Below are positions 36,025-44,280 of a stretch of DNA of 52,793 bases, piece after piece. The stretch lies in NCBI GenBank assembly GCA_020636155.1, contig JACJYM010000016.1, positions 1 through 52,793 of the forward strand, given 5' to 3'. Position numbers and translations under genes: made by a program. The notes under the pieces are model-generated. The model did not search any database. It was not told the DNA's origin and was given only the letters and a program-made list of their open reading frames with translations. This DNA comes from Lewinellaceae bacterium. GTDB taxonomy: Bacteria > Bacteroidota > Bacteroidia > Chitinophagales > Saprospiraceae. Every line of letters starts with the position of its first letter. Within the stretch, counting starts at the first letter, position 1.

Positions 36025-37791
36025 ATGAAAAACTATTACATATTTATCCTAATGATCATTCTTAATCCGCTTAAAGCCCAATATTGCCCACCGGGTTCCA
36101 AGACCGAAGTGTTAAAATCTGGTAATTTGAACCTATCATTCACAAATGCTAATATCAATTGGTCTAATAATGCAGATGATGAATCTTTTCTCACGTTGAG
36201 TGATGGTAGTCAACTTAAATTCCTATTCAATGAAAGCGTTTGGTTTTCTGGAATGGCGGTTGATGACTCAATCTATGTTTCTGCAAATACCTTTTCAACT
36301 GCGACAGAAGGTTATGATTTTAAGCCGGGGCCATTAGATGATAATGGAGATATTAATTATTGTATCAATTGGGATCGATTTTTCAGAGTAGAATCTCGCG
36401 ACATCATCAAGGCAGAACAGCTTTATATTTATGGCGAATTGTCAAAAGAGTCCCTGCCTGAAAATATTTTGTATTGGCCGGCAAGAGGGAATCCCCATTT
36501 TTTTGAAAAGTATGGTTTTGAATTGGAAAATCGAGATTATGCCTCGTTTTGGGATGAAAATAGTGATGGAATTTATAATCCGTTAGATGGAGATATACCT
36601 ATGTTGTCTGATACTTTTCAAAGTCGGCCATTGGCATTCGACAAGTTTCCATCTTACTTAGTATTTAACATTTTTAATGACGTCGGCAACGGCTCTCACC
36701 TCTTAACTAGAGGGAAACCCATGCATCTCGAAATCAGTCGATATATTTATACTTATGACATCGATTGCGGCAAGAATATATATTTTGTTAAATATAAAGT
36801 TTCGAACAAAAGTGAAAAAGCCTATTTTAATTTTAAAGCCTCCATATGGCAGCATCCCACTTTCGACAGAGGAAAGGATTTTGCTATCAACAAAGCTTTG
36901 GGAACTGATGCTTCTAATAATTCAACTTTCTCTCATCCTACTGACCTTCAAGTACCCGGTGAAAATGGACTCAATGTTCATCCTGTATTAGTCACTCGAG
37001 TATTAGATGGATTAAATACACCAAAGAAAAAAATAGAAATCGATGATACGGTTTATTACGAAACAGTAACAAATCCGAATGAACTCAGTGATATAGAAAC
37101 TTATGTTGATGATGGACTGATGGGTTCGATGTATATGCTTAATTGTAACTTAGGAAATTATAATCCTGCTACCTGCGATCCTGCTGGTACTGACCTTCCC
37201 TTTTATTACATGATTAATAATCATTGGCAAGATGGAGTGCCGCTTTCCTCTGGTGGGTATGGGTACAATCCCAGTACCGCCGAAAGCACCAATTTTGTAT
37301 TTTATGATAATCCAAGTAATCCTAATGGTTGGTCAACGTGTACTTTAGATTTTGACATCAGAGATTTTGGACTGTTGACAACTGTAGGGCCAAACATTCT
37401 TTTTCCGGGAAGTCAGGACGAATTTACTTATGCGGTTACCGTAGATTTGAGTACATCGGATGATTGCCCTGACATAGAAAAGATCAATCAAAATATCGCG
37501 GATTGCATCGAAAATATAAATCTAAATTACAGTAACATTGAAGAAAGAAATATAATAGATGTCAAGCGCAACACCTACGGGAATGAACTCGTCATTGAAA
37601 ATGGAGAGGTTCCTCTCGATCTCTATATTTACAACCTTCAAGGACAATTATGCTTTCGAAATAATTTGAGTGTTCTAGAAAATTATCGCCAAAATTTGGA
37701 CGAATTGCAGTTGGTTGATGGGATGTATGTGGTCAGGTTGGTAAATGTCAATATGAGAAAGTCGATGGAATATAAGTTTGTTAAATACTAG
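36025..37791 (+). CDS. Secreted protein of unknown function with degenerate T9SS-like tail
   Basis: A 588-residue protein. The signal peptide MKNYYIFILMIILNPLKAQ is cut before YCPPG. The middle holds DENSDGIYNPLDGDIP (about 175-190), a calcium-loop-like motif typical of a family of large Bacteroidota secreted proteins, preceded by WPARGNPHFFEKYGFELENR. The C-terminal 75 residues fold like a T9SS sorting domain (LDLYIYNLQGQLCF, LQLVDGMYVVRLVN) but lack the YPNP start, having NTYGNELVIENG instead. Secretion by T9SS is probable but less sure than for the neighbours. Function unknown. The next gene converges with a 13-base gap. Confidence 0.7.
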   Translation: MKNYYIFILMIILNPLKAQYCPPGSKTEVLKSGNLNLSFTNANINWSNNADDESFLTLSDGSQLKFLFNESVWFSGMAVDDSIYVSANTFSTATEGYDFKPGPLDDNGDINYCINWDRFFRVESRDIIKAEQLYIYGELSKESLPENILYWPARGNPHFFEKYGFELENRDYASFWDENSDGIYNPLDGDIPMLSDTFQSRPLAFDKFPSYLVFNIFNDVGNGSHLLTRGKPMHLEISRYIYTYDIDCGKNIYFVKYKVSNKSEKAYFNFKASIWQHPTFDRGKDFAINKALGTDASNNSTFSHPTDLQVPGENGLNVHPVLVTRVLDGLNTPKKKIEIDDTVYYETVTNPNELSDIETYVDDGLMGSMYMLNCNLGNYNPATCDPAGTDLPFYYMINNHWQDGVPLSSGGYGYNPSTAESTNFVFYDNPSNPNGWSTCTLDFDIRDFGLLTTVGPNILFPGSQDEFTYAVTVDLSTSDDCPDIEKINQNIADCIENINLNYSNIEERNIIDVKRNTYGNELVIENGEVPLDLYIYNLQGQLCFRNNLSVLENYRQNLDELQLVDGMYVVRLVNVNMRKSMEYKFVKY

Positions 37792-37804
37792 GTTAAACCA
37801 AGTA

Positions 37805-39019
37805 TCAATCCTCTCCCACACCCCTCGCTATCAAATACCCTCCTGTCCATGCTGCTTGAAAATTAAATCCTCCTGTCACGGCGTCGATGTTTAATACTTC
37901 GCCGGCAAGAAAGAGGGTAGGGTATTTCTTGCTCGAAAAGTTTTTGAAATCTATTTCCTTTAAATCTACTCCTCCAGCTGTGACGAATTCCTCCTTAAAA
38001 GTGCTTTTGCCATTAACTTGATATGGGTCTTTTTTTAGGGTTTGGACAAGGTTTTGGAGTTGCTGTTTATTGAGATCTGCACAATTGAGATTTTCTGGGA
38101 TTTTGCATTTTTGAACAAAGTATTTCCACAATCTTCCGGGAAACCCTAGCTGTGGGGTAAGGACGGATTTTGCACCTGAAAATTTTATTGATTTAAAAAT
38201 TTCGTCTTCACTCGCTTTCGGTAGCCAATCTATGAATATCTCAAAGTGATAATTTTGCTCATGCATCCATCTAGCACCAAATGAAGACAACCTCAACACG
38301 GCTGGCCCACTGATGCCCCAGTGAGTGATGAGTAGTGACCCCCGATTTTCTAATTTTGCTGTTGGAATACTGATCTTTGCCTCGCTTACACTGATACCCA
38401 TCATATCGTTCATAGCTTTTTCTTTGATGTTGAAAGTGAATAAGGACGGCACAGGGGGTATTATGTTCAGGCCCAATTTATCGAGGATACTCCATACGGA
38501 CTTACTGCTGCCACTTGCAAGGACGATTTTGTCTGCGGTATGAATGGCGTTATTTGTCACGATTTGCCATTGAGTGGATAGGGTATTTGGAGCAATGAGC
38601 TCTCTCATTTTTTGGGAATAAATGATTTTTATATTCAATTTTTCAGCCAGTGACAAGAAGCAATGGACGACACTTTGTGAGCTGTTACTCTCTGGGAAAC
38701 ATCGACCATCATCTTCGATTTTTAATGGGATACCCTCTCCCTCAAACCATGCAAAAGTATCTCCGCAAGCAAAATGGTGGAATGGACCCAACAGCTCTTT
38801 GCTTCCTCGAGGATAAAATTTGACGAGCTCTTTTGGCTCCCAGCAGGCGTGAGTTACATTACACCTCCCACCGCCTGAGATGCTAACTTTTGACAATACT
38901 TCATTCGATTGTTCTAAAATAGTCACCTCAAAATCCGGAAAATTCTTGCGAATATTAATAGCAGCAAAAAATCCAGCGGCACCACCTCCAATTACTAAAA
39001 TTTTATTATATTTGGACAT
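37805..39019 (-). CDS. HI0933/BaiN-type NAD(P)/FAD-dependent oxidoreductase
   Basis: A 404-residue cytosolic flavoprotein. The FAD-binding Rossmann motif is ILVIGGGAAGFFAAINI (7-23), then EVLSKVSISGGGRCNVTHAC, the family signature. FYPRGSKELLGPFHHFACGD and EDDGRCFPESNSSQSVV are also conserved. The C-terminus FVTAGGVDLKEIDFK and LFLAGEVLNIDAVTGGFNFQ closes the FAD site. The physiological substrate of most family members (YhiN in E. coli) is unknown; BaiN acts on bile acid intermediates, which should not be assumed here. It is divergent from the small membrane-protein pair, with only 24 bases between the start codons. Confidence 0.93.
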   Translation of the reverse strand: MSKYNKILVIGGGAAGFFAAINIRKNFPDFEVTILEQSNEVLSKVSISGGGRCNVTHACWEPKELVKFYPRGSKELLGPFHHFACGDTFAWFEGEGIPLKIEDDGRCFPESNSSQSVVHCFLSLAEKLNIKIIYSQKMRELIAPNTLSTQWQIVTNNAIHTADKIVLASGSSKSVWSILDKLGLNIIPPVPSLFTFNIKEKAMNDMMGISVSEAKISIPTAKLENRGSLLITHWGISGPAVLRLSSFGARWMHEQNYHFEIFIDWLPKASEDEIFKSIKFSGAKSVLTPQLGFPGRLWKYFVQKCKIPENLNCADLNKQQLQNLVQTLKKDPYQVNGKSTFKEEFVTAGGVDLKEIDFKNFSSKKYPTLFLAGEVLNIDAVTGGFNFQAAWTGGYLIARGVGED

Positions 39020-39043
39020 AATTATAACTCAACATCTGAGCAA

Positions 39044-39469
39044 ATGTGGCAAATTATTTTAAAAAACAAATCAATAGTACTCTACTTTTTGGAGGGCTTT
39101 GCGGTTATTTTTTTTCTAAGTTTTGGATTGGATTATCTGAAAGGGAATTATACTGAGTTAGATAGTTTATTGGTTTATTCTTTGATTTTCTCACTGATAT
39201 TAACCATGCTCTTAACCGTGATGAGTGTTTCCTATTTGCGAGAATTGGGGGTTAAGGATTTTTCGAAAAATGTATTTAAACTAAAGCAAGAAAGAACCCT
39301 GCACCTCAATCAAAATTATGATCAGATAATCCAAAAAATCAAAGCAAGTGAGCAATTTAAAATTCGATATGATGACGAACAAAAGCAAATAATAAAACTC
39401 GAATCGGTCAAGCCTGATTTTTTTACTGACAAAATCAAGCTTATTTTAATAAAAAAAAGGCGAAAATGA
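39044..39469 (+). CDS. Small membrane protein, 3' end frameshifted at an A8 run
   Basis: The open frame gives 141 residues with two hydrophobic segments (about 12-33 and 43-65). It is a paralogue of the next gene: both have two membrane helices, then (L/N)xEIGxK/LREIG-like segments (YLRELGVKDFSKNVFKLKQE versus NLNEIGIEKIKEKHLKAYQK) and a cytosolic or periplasmic alpha/beta tail. The frame stops just after AAAAAAAA at 39451-39458. Removing one A lets it run on to 39566, giving 173 residues, exactly the paralogue's length, with a matching tail. It is either a real frameshift, a slippage-prone gene or a sequencing error. Function unknown. Confidence 0.7.
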   Translation: MWQIILKNKSIVLYFLEGFAVIFFLSFGLDYLKGNYTELDSLLVYSLIFSLILTMLLTVMSVSYLRELGVKDFSKNVFKLKQERTLHLNQNYDQIIQKIKASEQFKIRYDDEQKQIIKLESVKPDFFTDKIKLILIKKRRK

Positions 39470-39566
39470 CTATTTACTGGAAGCGAAATCTGCAAATTTT
39501 TTCAACTTGTCATCAGGAGATACAATAAATGCGATGAATAAACTTGAATTTTATTTGAATAATTGA
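39470..39566 (+). pseudogene. Out-of-frame 3' remnant of the 39044 gene
   Basis: Read in the frame reached by deleting one A from the run at 39451-39458, this stretch continues GENDYLLEAKSANFFNLSSG and DTINAMNKLEFYLNN, then stops at 39564-39566. It aligns with the C-terminus of the paralogue (NEEYEIENIPFFKWMGDFGE, then GVKNVMDIKHLMQS). Confidence 0.65.
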
Positions 39567-39597
39567 GATTGACTAATCTTTTAAAATAAATTGATAA

Positions 39598-40119
39598 ATG
39601 CTCAAATTCCTCTATAAAAACGAAGACGTTCTGAAACACATGATGCAAAGTTTTTTCGTGTTGTTTTTAGGATGGATTGTCATTTCAATGATTTTTCCAG
39701 ACGATAGGGGAATATATTATTCTCTTGTTCAAGCTTTCATATTTGCCTTTCTATTCATCACTGTAACAGTATCTACTCATGTGAGCAATCTAAATGAAAT
39801 TGGTATAGAGAAAATAAAAGAAAAACATCTCAAAGCTTACCAAAAAGATAAAGTTCACACTGATTTATCATTTGGAGATATAATTTCACGAATTGATAAT
39901 AGCATACGCTTCAAAGTGATTTCTAGTGATGCCCAAGAAGGGGCCATTACCGTAAAACCCAGATATCCTTATTTTAATAGCACACCTAAAAAAATCTTTG
40001 TTAGAAATATATCAAACGAAGAGTATGAAATTGAAAATATTCCTTTTTTTAAATGGATGGGCGACTTTGGAGAAGGTGTAAAGAATGTTATGGACATTAA
40101 ACATTTGATGCAATCCTAG
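39598..40119 (+). CDS. Small membrane protein, intact paralogue
   Basis: A 173-residue protein with two membrane helices near the N-terminus (about 15-33, MQSFFVLFLGWIVISMIF, and 43-60, SLVQAFIFAFLFITVTVS), then an alpha/beta soluble part (FGDIISRIDNSIRFKVISSD, EGAITVKPRYPYFNS). The soluble half resembles the small PH-like or TPM-adjacent domains seen in many short membrane proteins, but no family is recognised. It follows its frameshifted paralogue and overlaps the convergent aminotransferase by 4 bases at the 3' end. Confidence 0.75.
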   Translation: MLKFLYKNEDVLKHMMQSFFVLFLGWIVISMIFPDDRGIYYSLVQAFIFAFLFITVTVSTHVSNLNEIGIEKIKEKHLKAYQKDKVHTDLSFGDIISRIDNSIRFKVISSDAQEGAITVKPRYPYFNSTPKKIFVRNISNEEYEIENIPFFKWMGDFGEGVKNVMDIKHLMQS

Positions 40120-41315
40120 GAATATACCTGTAAAGCAAAATTCATAGCTTCTATGAGTTTCGTAGTACCTTCGTCAATGTGTTTTTCCTCAAGTATGAGT
40201 GGTGGTGCAAGCCTAAAACTTCGATCATTGAATAGGAAATAATCTACTAATACACCGTTTTCGATGGCTCGAGATACGACGTGCTTGAGGTATTTCTTTT
40301 TTGTTAATTCTACGGCCATCATCAGTCCGGAATTTCTTATCTCTTTAATAATCGGGTGCTTTAATTTTTTCTTAAGTATCTCAGCTTTTTTATCTACACC
40401 ATAGGCAATGTCATGATTCAGGTGGTATTGAAGTGCCGCTAGCGATGCCGCTACACAGACAGGGTGTCCACCGAAAGTGGTTATGTGAGCAAGGCTCGGT
40501 TTATTAGCGATACTTTGCATGATTTGGCGACCTGTCACCACTGCTCCTATGGGCATACCACCGCCCATAGATTTTGCAATGAGTAAAACATCTGGAAGTA
40601 CTCCATATTTTTGATAGGCGAAAAGGCTTCCAGTTCTACTGAATCCAGTTTGGATTTCGTCAAAAATGAGAAGCGTTCCTGTTTCATCGCATTTCGCTCT
40701 TAAGGCATCTAGGTAGCCTGGAGCTGGTGGATTAACTCCTGATTCTGCTTGGACAGGCTCGATGATGAGTGCCGCTATGTGTTCATTTATTTTTTCTATC
40801 TGACCGAAATCATTGAAGTCGATGTGTCTAATTCCAGGAATGGTCGGTGCCAGTGCTGATGTGAAGTCGAGATCACTTCTTAGGGATTCAGCTCCTAGGG
40901 TGCTACCGTGGTATGCATTGCGGCAAGCCATCACTTCATGCCGTCCGGTGTATTTTCTGCCAAGTTTTATTGCTAGTTCTACGGCTTCCGAACCACTGTT
41001 TAGAAAGTAAATGGAGTTGAGTGAAGAATCAATCACAGAAGTTAACAACTGGGCATAATATACTTGCGGTGCTTGGATATGTTCACCATAAACCATGGTG
41101 TGCATGTAGAGATCTGTTTGTTTTTTTATAGCGGTCACCACGTCAGGATTTCTATGTCCGAGGGATGATACAGAAATTCCAGAATTGAAATCTAAATATT
41201 TTTTACCTCTGACATCGGTAATATACATTCCTTCCGCATGAGATACTTCGAGCATCATCGAAAGATTACTCGTTTGTGCCACGTGCTTTAAAAACAACTC
41301 TCTTTTTCCCGCCAT
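40116..41315 (-). CDS. Class III PLP-dependent aminotransferase (acetylornithine/ornithine-type)
   Basis: A 399-residue fold-type I enzyme. Conserved landmarks are LDFNSGISVSSLGHRNPDVV, the phosphate-loop SIYFLNSGSEAVELAIKLGR (GSE at 108-110), AYHGSTLGAESL, IIEPVQAESGV, LIFDEIQTGFSRTGSLFAY (D219 contacts the PLP pyridine) and the Schiff-base lysine K248 in LLIAKSMGGGMP. HITTFGGHPVCVAASLAAL is also typical. Family members act on omega-amino groups of acetylornithine, ornithine, GABA or similar. No arginine-biosynthesis genes are nearby, so a catabolic or general role is as likely; I give no gene symbol. Confidence 0.9.
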   Translation of the reverse strand: MAGKRELFLKHVAQTSNLSMMLEVSHAEGMYITDVRGKKYLDFNSGISVSSLGHRNPDVVTAIKKQTDLYMHTMVYGEHIQAPQVYYAQLLTSVIDSSLNSIYFLNSGSEAVELAIKLGRKYTGRHEVMACRNAYHGSTLGAESLRSDLDFTSALAPTIPGIRHIDFNDFGQIEKINEHIAALIIEPVQAESGVNPPAPGYLDALRAKCDETGTLLIFDEIQTGFSRTGSLFAYQKYGVLPDVLLIAKSMGGGMPIGAVVTGRQIMQSIANKPSLAHITTFGGHPVCVAASLAALQYHLNHDIAYGVDKKAEILKKKLKHPIIKEIRNSGLMMAVELTKKKYLKHVVSRAIENGVLVDYFLFNDRSFRLAPPLILEEKHIDEGTTKLIEAMNFALQVYS

Positions 41316-41437
41316 TGCTTCATTATTTTTTGCAAATATCTCGAATTGATAATTTAACGATCAATATAATTCAACTTAAGTTACATTTTGTTCAATCAGA
41401 ACCTTTAATTTTACTTTTTAAATCCAATTATTATAAA

Positions 41438-41815
41438 ATGAATATGTTTTCAAGTATATGGAATTATAAGTGTCCGAGATGCAGGAAAGGTGATTTATAC
41501 ATCAAACCATTTAATGTGAAGGAACCTGTAAAAATGCCCGAAAGGTGTGAAGTGTGTGGTCAAAAAACCATGCCCGAACCCGGTTTTTATTATGGAGCAA
41601 TGTTCATTTCTTATATTCTTACAGGGTGGATAGCATTAATTATTGTCGGTGGATGCATGTATTTTCTAGATTTTTCAGTCAACCAAGCATTTTTGGTTTT
41701 GATTGTTGTGGCTATACTTTCCTATTTTTTTGTATTGAGGTTGTCGCGATCTGTATGGATTCACATCGCCGTAAAGTATGATAAAGACAGGGATAAGGAA
41801 TTGGATAAAAAATAA
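41438..41815 (+). CDS. DUF983 membrane protein with N-terminal zinc ribbon
   Basis: A 125-residue protein. SSIWNYKCPRCRKGDLYIKP and MPERCEVCGQKT give two CxxC knuckles (a zinc ribbon), followed by two membrane helices (about 48-72, FYYGAMFISYILTGWIALII, and 77-100) and a basic/acidic tail. This is the DUF983 layout; the family's function is unknown. The frame is open upstream to 41276, but that stretch is antisense to the aminotransferase 5' end and lacks similarity, so the ATG at 41438 just before the zinc ribbon is chosen. It ends 67 bases before the Cys-protein gene. Confidence 0.88.
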   Translation: MNMFSSIWNYKCPRCRKGDLYIKPFNVKEPVKMPERCEVCGQKTMPEPGFYYGAMFISYILTGWIALIIVGGCMYFLDFSVNQAFLVLIVVAILSYFFVLRLSRSVWIHIAVKYDKDRDKELDKK

Positions 41816-41870
41816 ACGACAAAAAAGTCTTTTATTTGTCCAATGTTGCATTTTTGTTTATAAAAAGCTA

Positions 41871-41878
41871 TAACTTTG
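41871..41878 (+). promoter_or_regulatory. Bacteroidota-type -7 element (TAnnTTTG) abutting a GTG start
   Basis: TAACTTTG matches the -7 consensus, with GTTG at 41845-41848 about 22 bases upstream as a weak -33. The gap to the GTG at 41883 is only 4 bases, so a transcript from here would start at or inside the start codon (leaderless), or the true start lies downstream. Confidence 0.45.
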
Positions 41879-41882
41879 CAGC

Positions 41883-42257
41883 GTGAATAAATTATTAAGC
41901 ATCATATTGGCTTTTTTGATATTTTCTCTGAGTATCAGGGATTTATTTACCTATTCATACTTTGTCATCAATCAAGATTTTATTGTTGAGAATTTCTGTA
42001 TTAATAAGGACAAGCCCCAATTAATGTGTAATGGTTCATGTTACCTCAACAAGAATTTGAAAGATAATCAAGACACCACTGATAAAATACCCAATCCTCT
42101 AAAGGAGAAAAAATCAACGATTGAATACCTAGTAATTGAAAATTTACTTTGGAAAACAGAGATAAAAATTGATGACCATTCTCCAATCCTAGAGAAAGAA
42201 AATTTCTTTTCATACAACTATCTTTCAGAAATATTTCACCCTCCGAAACTAGTCTAA
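41883..42257 (+). CDS. Small exported Cys protein of the MbnP/MbnH locus
   Basis: A 124-residue protein starting at GTG. MNKLLSIILAFLIFSLSIRD is a signal peptide or N-terminal anchor. The conserved-looking core is FIVENFCINKDKPQLMCNGS plus CYLNKNLK, with C39, C49 and C53 (C-x9-C-x3-C), which could bind a metal such as copper. The rest is charged and linker-like and ends in FHPPKLV. I recall similar proteins next to MbnP-like genes in Bacteroidota, but the function is not established. It lies 69 bases upstream of the beta-barrel gene and is probably part of the same unit. Confidence 0.65.
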   Translation: MNKLLSIILAFLIFSLSIRDLFTYSYFVINQDFIVENFCINKDKPQLMCNGSCYLNKNLKDNQDTTDKIPNPLKEKKSTIEYLVIENLLWKTEIKIDDHSPILEKENFFSYNYLSEIFHPPKLV

Positions 42258-42326
42258 AATTACTTTTTGAGTAAGTCCTTAAGTACTCTTGAGGCAAATA
42301 TTTTTATAATTTTAACTGTATTTGAC

Positions 42327-43232
42327 ATGATTAAAAAAGTGATTTTAATTGTGTTCGTGATGGTATTTATTCATCTAAATCAAGCAAAATCTTGTGATGC
42401 ATGTGGATGTGCCTCAGGGAATGTTGGTTTTGGACTTATTTCAGATTATAGGTACAATTTTATCCAACTTGGTTTTTTTAATATGGGTTTTAGATCCAAT
42501 CACGAAAACAATTTTACGACCGTTGACCAATTCAGGCAATGGAGGGTTGCAATGAGGTACGGCATCGGGAAGGATGCAAGATTCAATTTGAATGCCTTTA
42601 TCCCTTACATTACCAACGTACGAGAAACTTCAATAGAAAAACAAAGATTATCCGGTTTTGGTGATATTAGATTGGAAATATCTTATGCTCTTTTCAATAA
42701 TGTTTCGCTAGGTGATAATTCTTTCCTTTATTCGGAAATTGGTGTAGGAGTAAAATTGCCGACAGGTGCATATAATGCCGAGTTGCACCAAGATAATCTG
42801 CCTGATAATTTTAATATAGGGAATGGATCACTCAGCTATAAAATTTCCTCTAGCACGGTGCTGAATTTTGGTAGCAATGGGCTATCATTTTCTGGAAATT
42901 ATCTTATCAATGGAAATACAAAGGATGGTTACCATTTTGGAAACCAGCTTGATGCTCAACTATCTTATTTTAGAGGGTTTCAGGTCGGTGAGTCAAACTT
43001 GACACCTAGCATAGGAATGGCTTATGAGAATATTGCAGACGATAATTACACAACTGGAAATAGAGTGCCAGAAACAGGAGGAAAAGGAATCTTTGGAACT
43101 GTGTCCATGAATCTAAAATACAAAAATATTTTATCCGGAATTTCGTATAGTATGCCAATTTCGGAAAATTATTCCGGTGGTATTGTTAAGGCACGAGGTC
43201 GCCTGTCCTGCCAGATTTCTTATCTTTTTTAA
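42327..43232 (+). CDS. Outer-membrane beta-barrel (transporter-like) with Cys-rich mature N-terminus
   Basis: A 301-residue protein. The ATG at 42327 starts a signal peptide (MIKKVILIVFVMVFIHLNQA); an upstream TTG at 42267 is less likely. The mature protein begins KSCDACGCASGNVGFG, a CxxCxC motif suited to metal binding. The rest is alternating amphipathic strands (YNFIQLGFFNMGF, WRVAMRYGIG, GFGDIRLEISYALF, SFLYSEIGVGVKLPTG) ending in an aromatic LSCQISYLF, as in outer-membrane barrels of the MetA-degradation/transporter class. It precedes the MbnP-like gene by 23 bases, and I infer a role in moving copper or another metal across the outer membrane. Confidence 0.78.
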   Translation: MIKKVILIVFVMVFIHLNQAKSCDACGCASGNVGFGLISDYRYNFIQLGFFNMGFRSNHENNFTTVDQFRQWRVAMRYGIGKDARFNLNAFIPYITNVRETSIEKQRLSGFGDIRLEISYALFNNVSLGDNSFLYSEIGVGVKLPTGAYNAELHQDNLPDNFNIGNGSLSYKISSSTVLNFGSNGLSFSGNYLINGNTKDGYHFGNQLDAQLSYFRGFQVGESNLTPSIGMAYENIADDNYTTGNRVPETGGKGIFGTVSMNLKYKNILSGISYSMPISENYSGGIVKARGRLSCQISYLF

Positions 43233-43255
43233 ACTTTATAAATAAAAATTAAACA

Positions 43256-44116
43256 ATGAAAAAATTACTTTTAATATCAATATTAGCTTCTATCAATCTA
43301 TACTTCACCTCATGTTCTAAGGATGATAATCCGACGGACGAAACCAATGGAACCGTCGAAGTGGAATTTGACAATATCGCTTTAGTTGACGGGATTCAGC
43401 GGCAATTGAGCATGGTGACTCCAGGCAGCTCAGACTATCAATACACCAATGCTTTAAATCAAAAATTTAACATAAATCTGCTCCGTTATTACATATCAAA
43501 TATCGTATTGGAAGGGCCTAATGGAGAATATTTTGAAGATAAAGTGAGTGTGACGACTACGGCTGTAAAAGGCATTTATTTAGTGGATGAAAGCAATCAT
43601 ACGTCCTCTCTTATTACCTTGAGTGATGTGCCAGCGGGAGAGTATAATAAGATAAAATTCACCGTTGGTGTGGACGAAAATGGAGTGACAGAGGGTGCAG
43701 CCGGTGGTATTCTCGATCCCGCGACTTGCAATATGTTTTGGAATTGGAATTCTGGTTACATTGCCTTGAAATTCGAAGGGCAATCTCCAGATTCTAATGG
43801 TGGGGTGTCCGGTACAGAGACACTAGATGAAAACAGCATCCATGGGATTGCTTATCACATCGGAGGCTGGAGAGATATTGAAGGGACTGCCTTCGTTTAC
43901 AATAATAAAGCTTTGAGTCTAGACTTCGACACCAATGCAAAAGTAAAATACGGTGAACAACCACACGTTCATATTGTCATGGATGTTTTGACACTTTTTA
44001 ATGGAGAAAATGACATTGATTTTACTGGAAATCACAATGTACATAAACCGCTTGATGGGGTTGATATGGCTAATAATATTCCCAATGCATTTACATTCGA
44101 CCACATACATCAGTAA
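43256..44116 (+). CDS. MbnP-like copper-binding lipoprotein
   Basis: A 286-residue protein. MKKLLLISILASINLYFTSC gives lipobox Cys20, then SKDDNPTDE. The MbnP core is recognisable: VEVEFDNIALVDG, FNINLLRYYISNIVLEGPNG, YNKIKFTVGVDENGV and MFWNWNSGYIALKFEG with W162 and W164. His-rich segments EQPHVHIVMD (H237, H239) and FDHIHQ at the C-terminus could be ligands. Characterised MbnP binds copper after a partner MbnH oxidises a tryptophan to kynurenine, and an MbnH-like gene follows here. A 16-bp stem hairpin separates the two genes. Confidence 0.88.
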   Translation: MKKLLLISILASINLYFTSCSKDDNPTDETNGTVEVEFDNIALVDGIQRQLSMVTPGSSDYQYTNALNQKFNINLLRYYISNIVLEGPNGEYFEDKVSVTTTAVKGIYLVDESNHTSSLITLSDVPAGEYNKIKFTVGVDENGVTEGAAGGILDPATCNMFWNWNSGYIALKFEGQSPDSNGGVSGTETLDENSIHGIAYHIGGWRDIEGTAFVYNNKALSLDFDTNAKVKYGEQPHVHIVMDVLTLFNGENDIDFTGNHNVHKPLDGVDMANNIPNAFTFDHIHQ

Positions 44117-44181
44117 TGTATTAATGAAGTATTAGATATAGAATTAAGAGATTTTTTAAATGTTTTAATTGTACCTAACGT

Positions 44182-44237
44182 GAGATTATTCGTAGATGGA
44201 AGGACTTATACAAGTTTTTACCATCTACGGTAATCTC
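44182..44237. promoter_or_regulatory. Long interrupted hairpin between the MbnP-like and MbnH-like genes
   Basis: GAGATTA (44182-44188) and CGTAGATGG (44191-44199) pair with CCATCTACG (44221-44229) and TAATCTC (44231-44237): 16 base pairs with one small internal loop and a 21-base loop that can itself form ACTT/AAGT. A run of five T at 44248-44252 is 10 bases beyond the stem, too far for a standard terminator. It could be an attenuator, an RNA-processing site that sets the MbnP:MbnH ratio, or a weak terminator. Confidence 0.6.
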
Positions 44238-44280
44238 TAATCGGTGCTTTTTACTTTTAATTATTCAAACATTTACTAGG

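Noticed and set aside
41276..41437. Extension of the DUF983 protein upstream of 41438
   Set aside because: The first part is antisense to the aminotransferase start and the rest is AT-rich leader; the zinc ribbon begins right after the ATG at 41438.
42267..42326. TTG-started extension of the CDACGCA barrel protein
   Set aside because: It would put 20 odd residues before a complete signal peptide that begins at ATG 42327.
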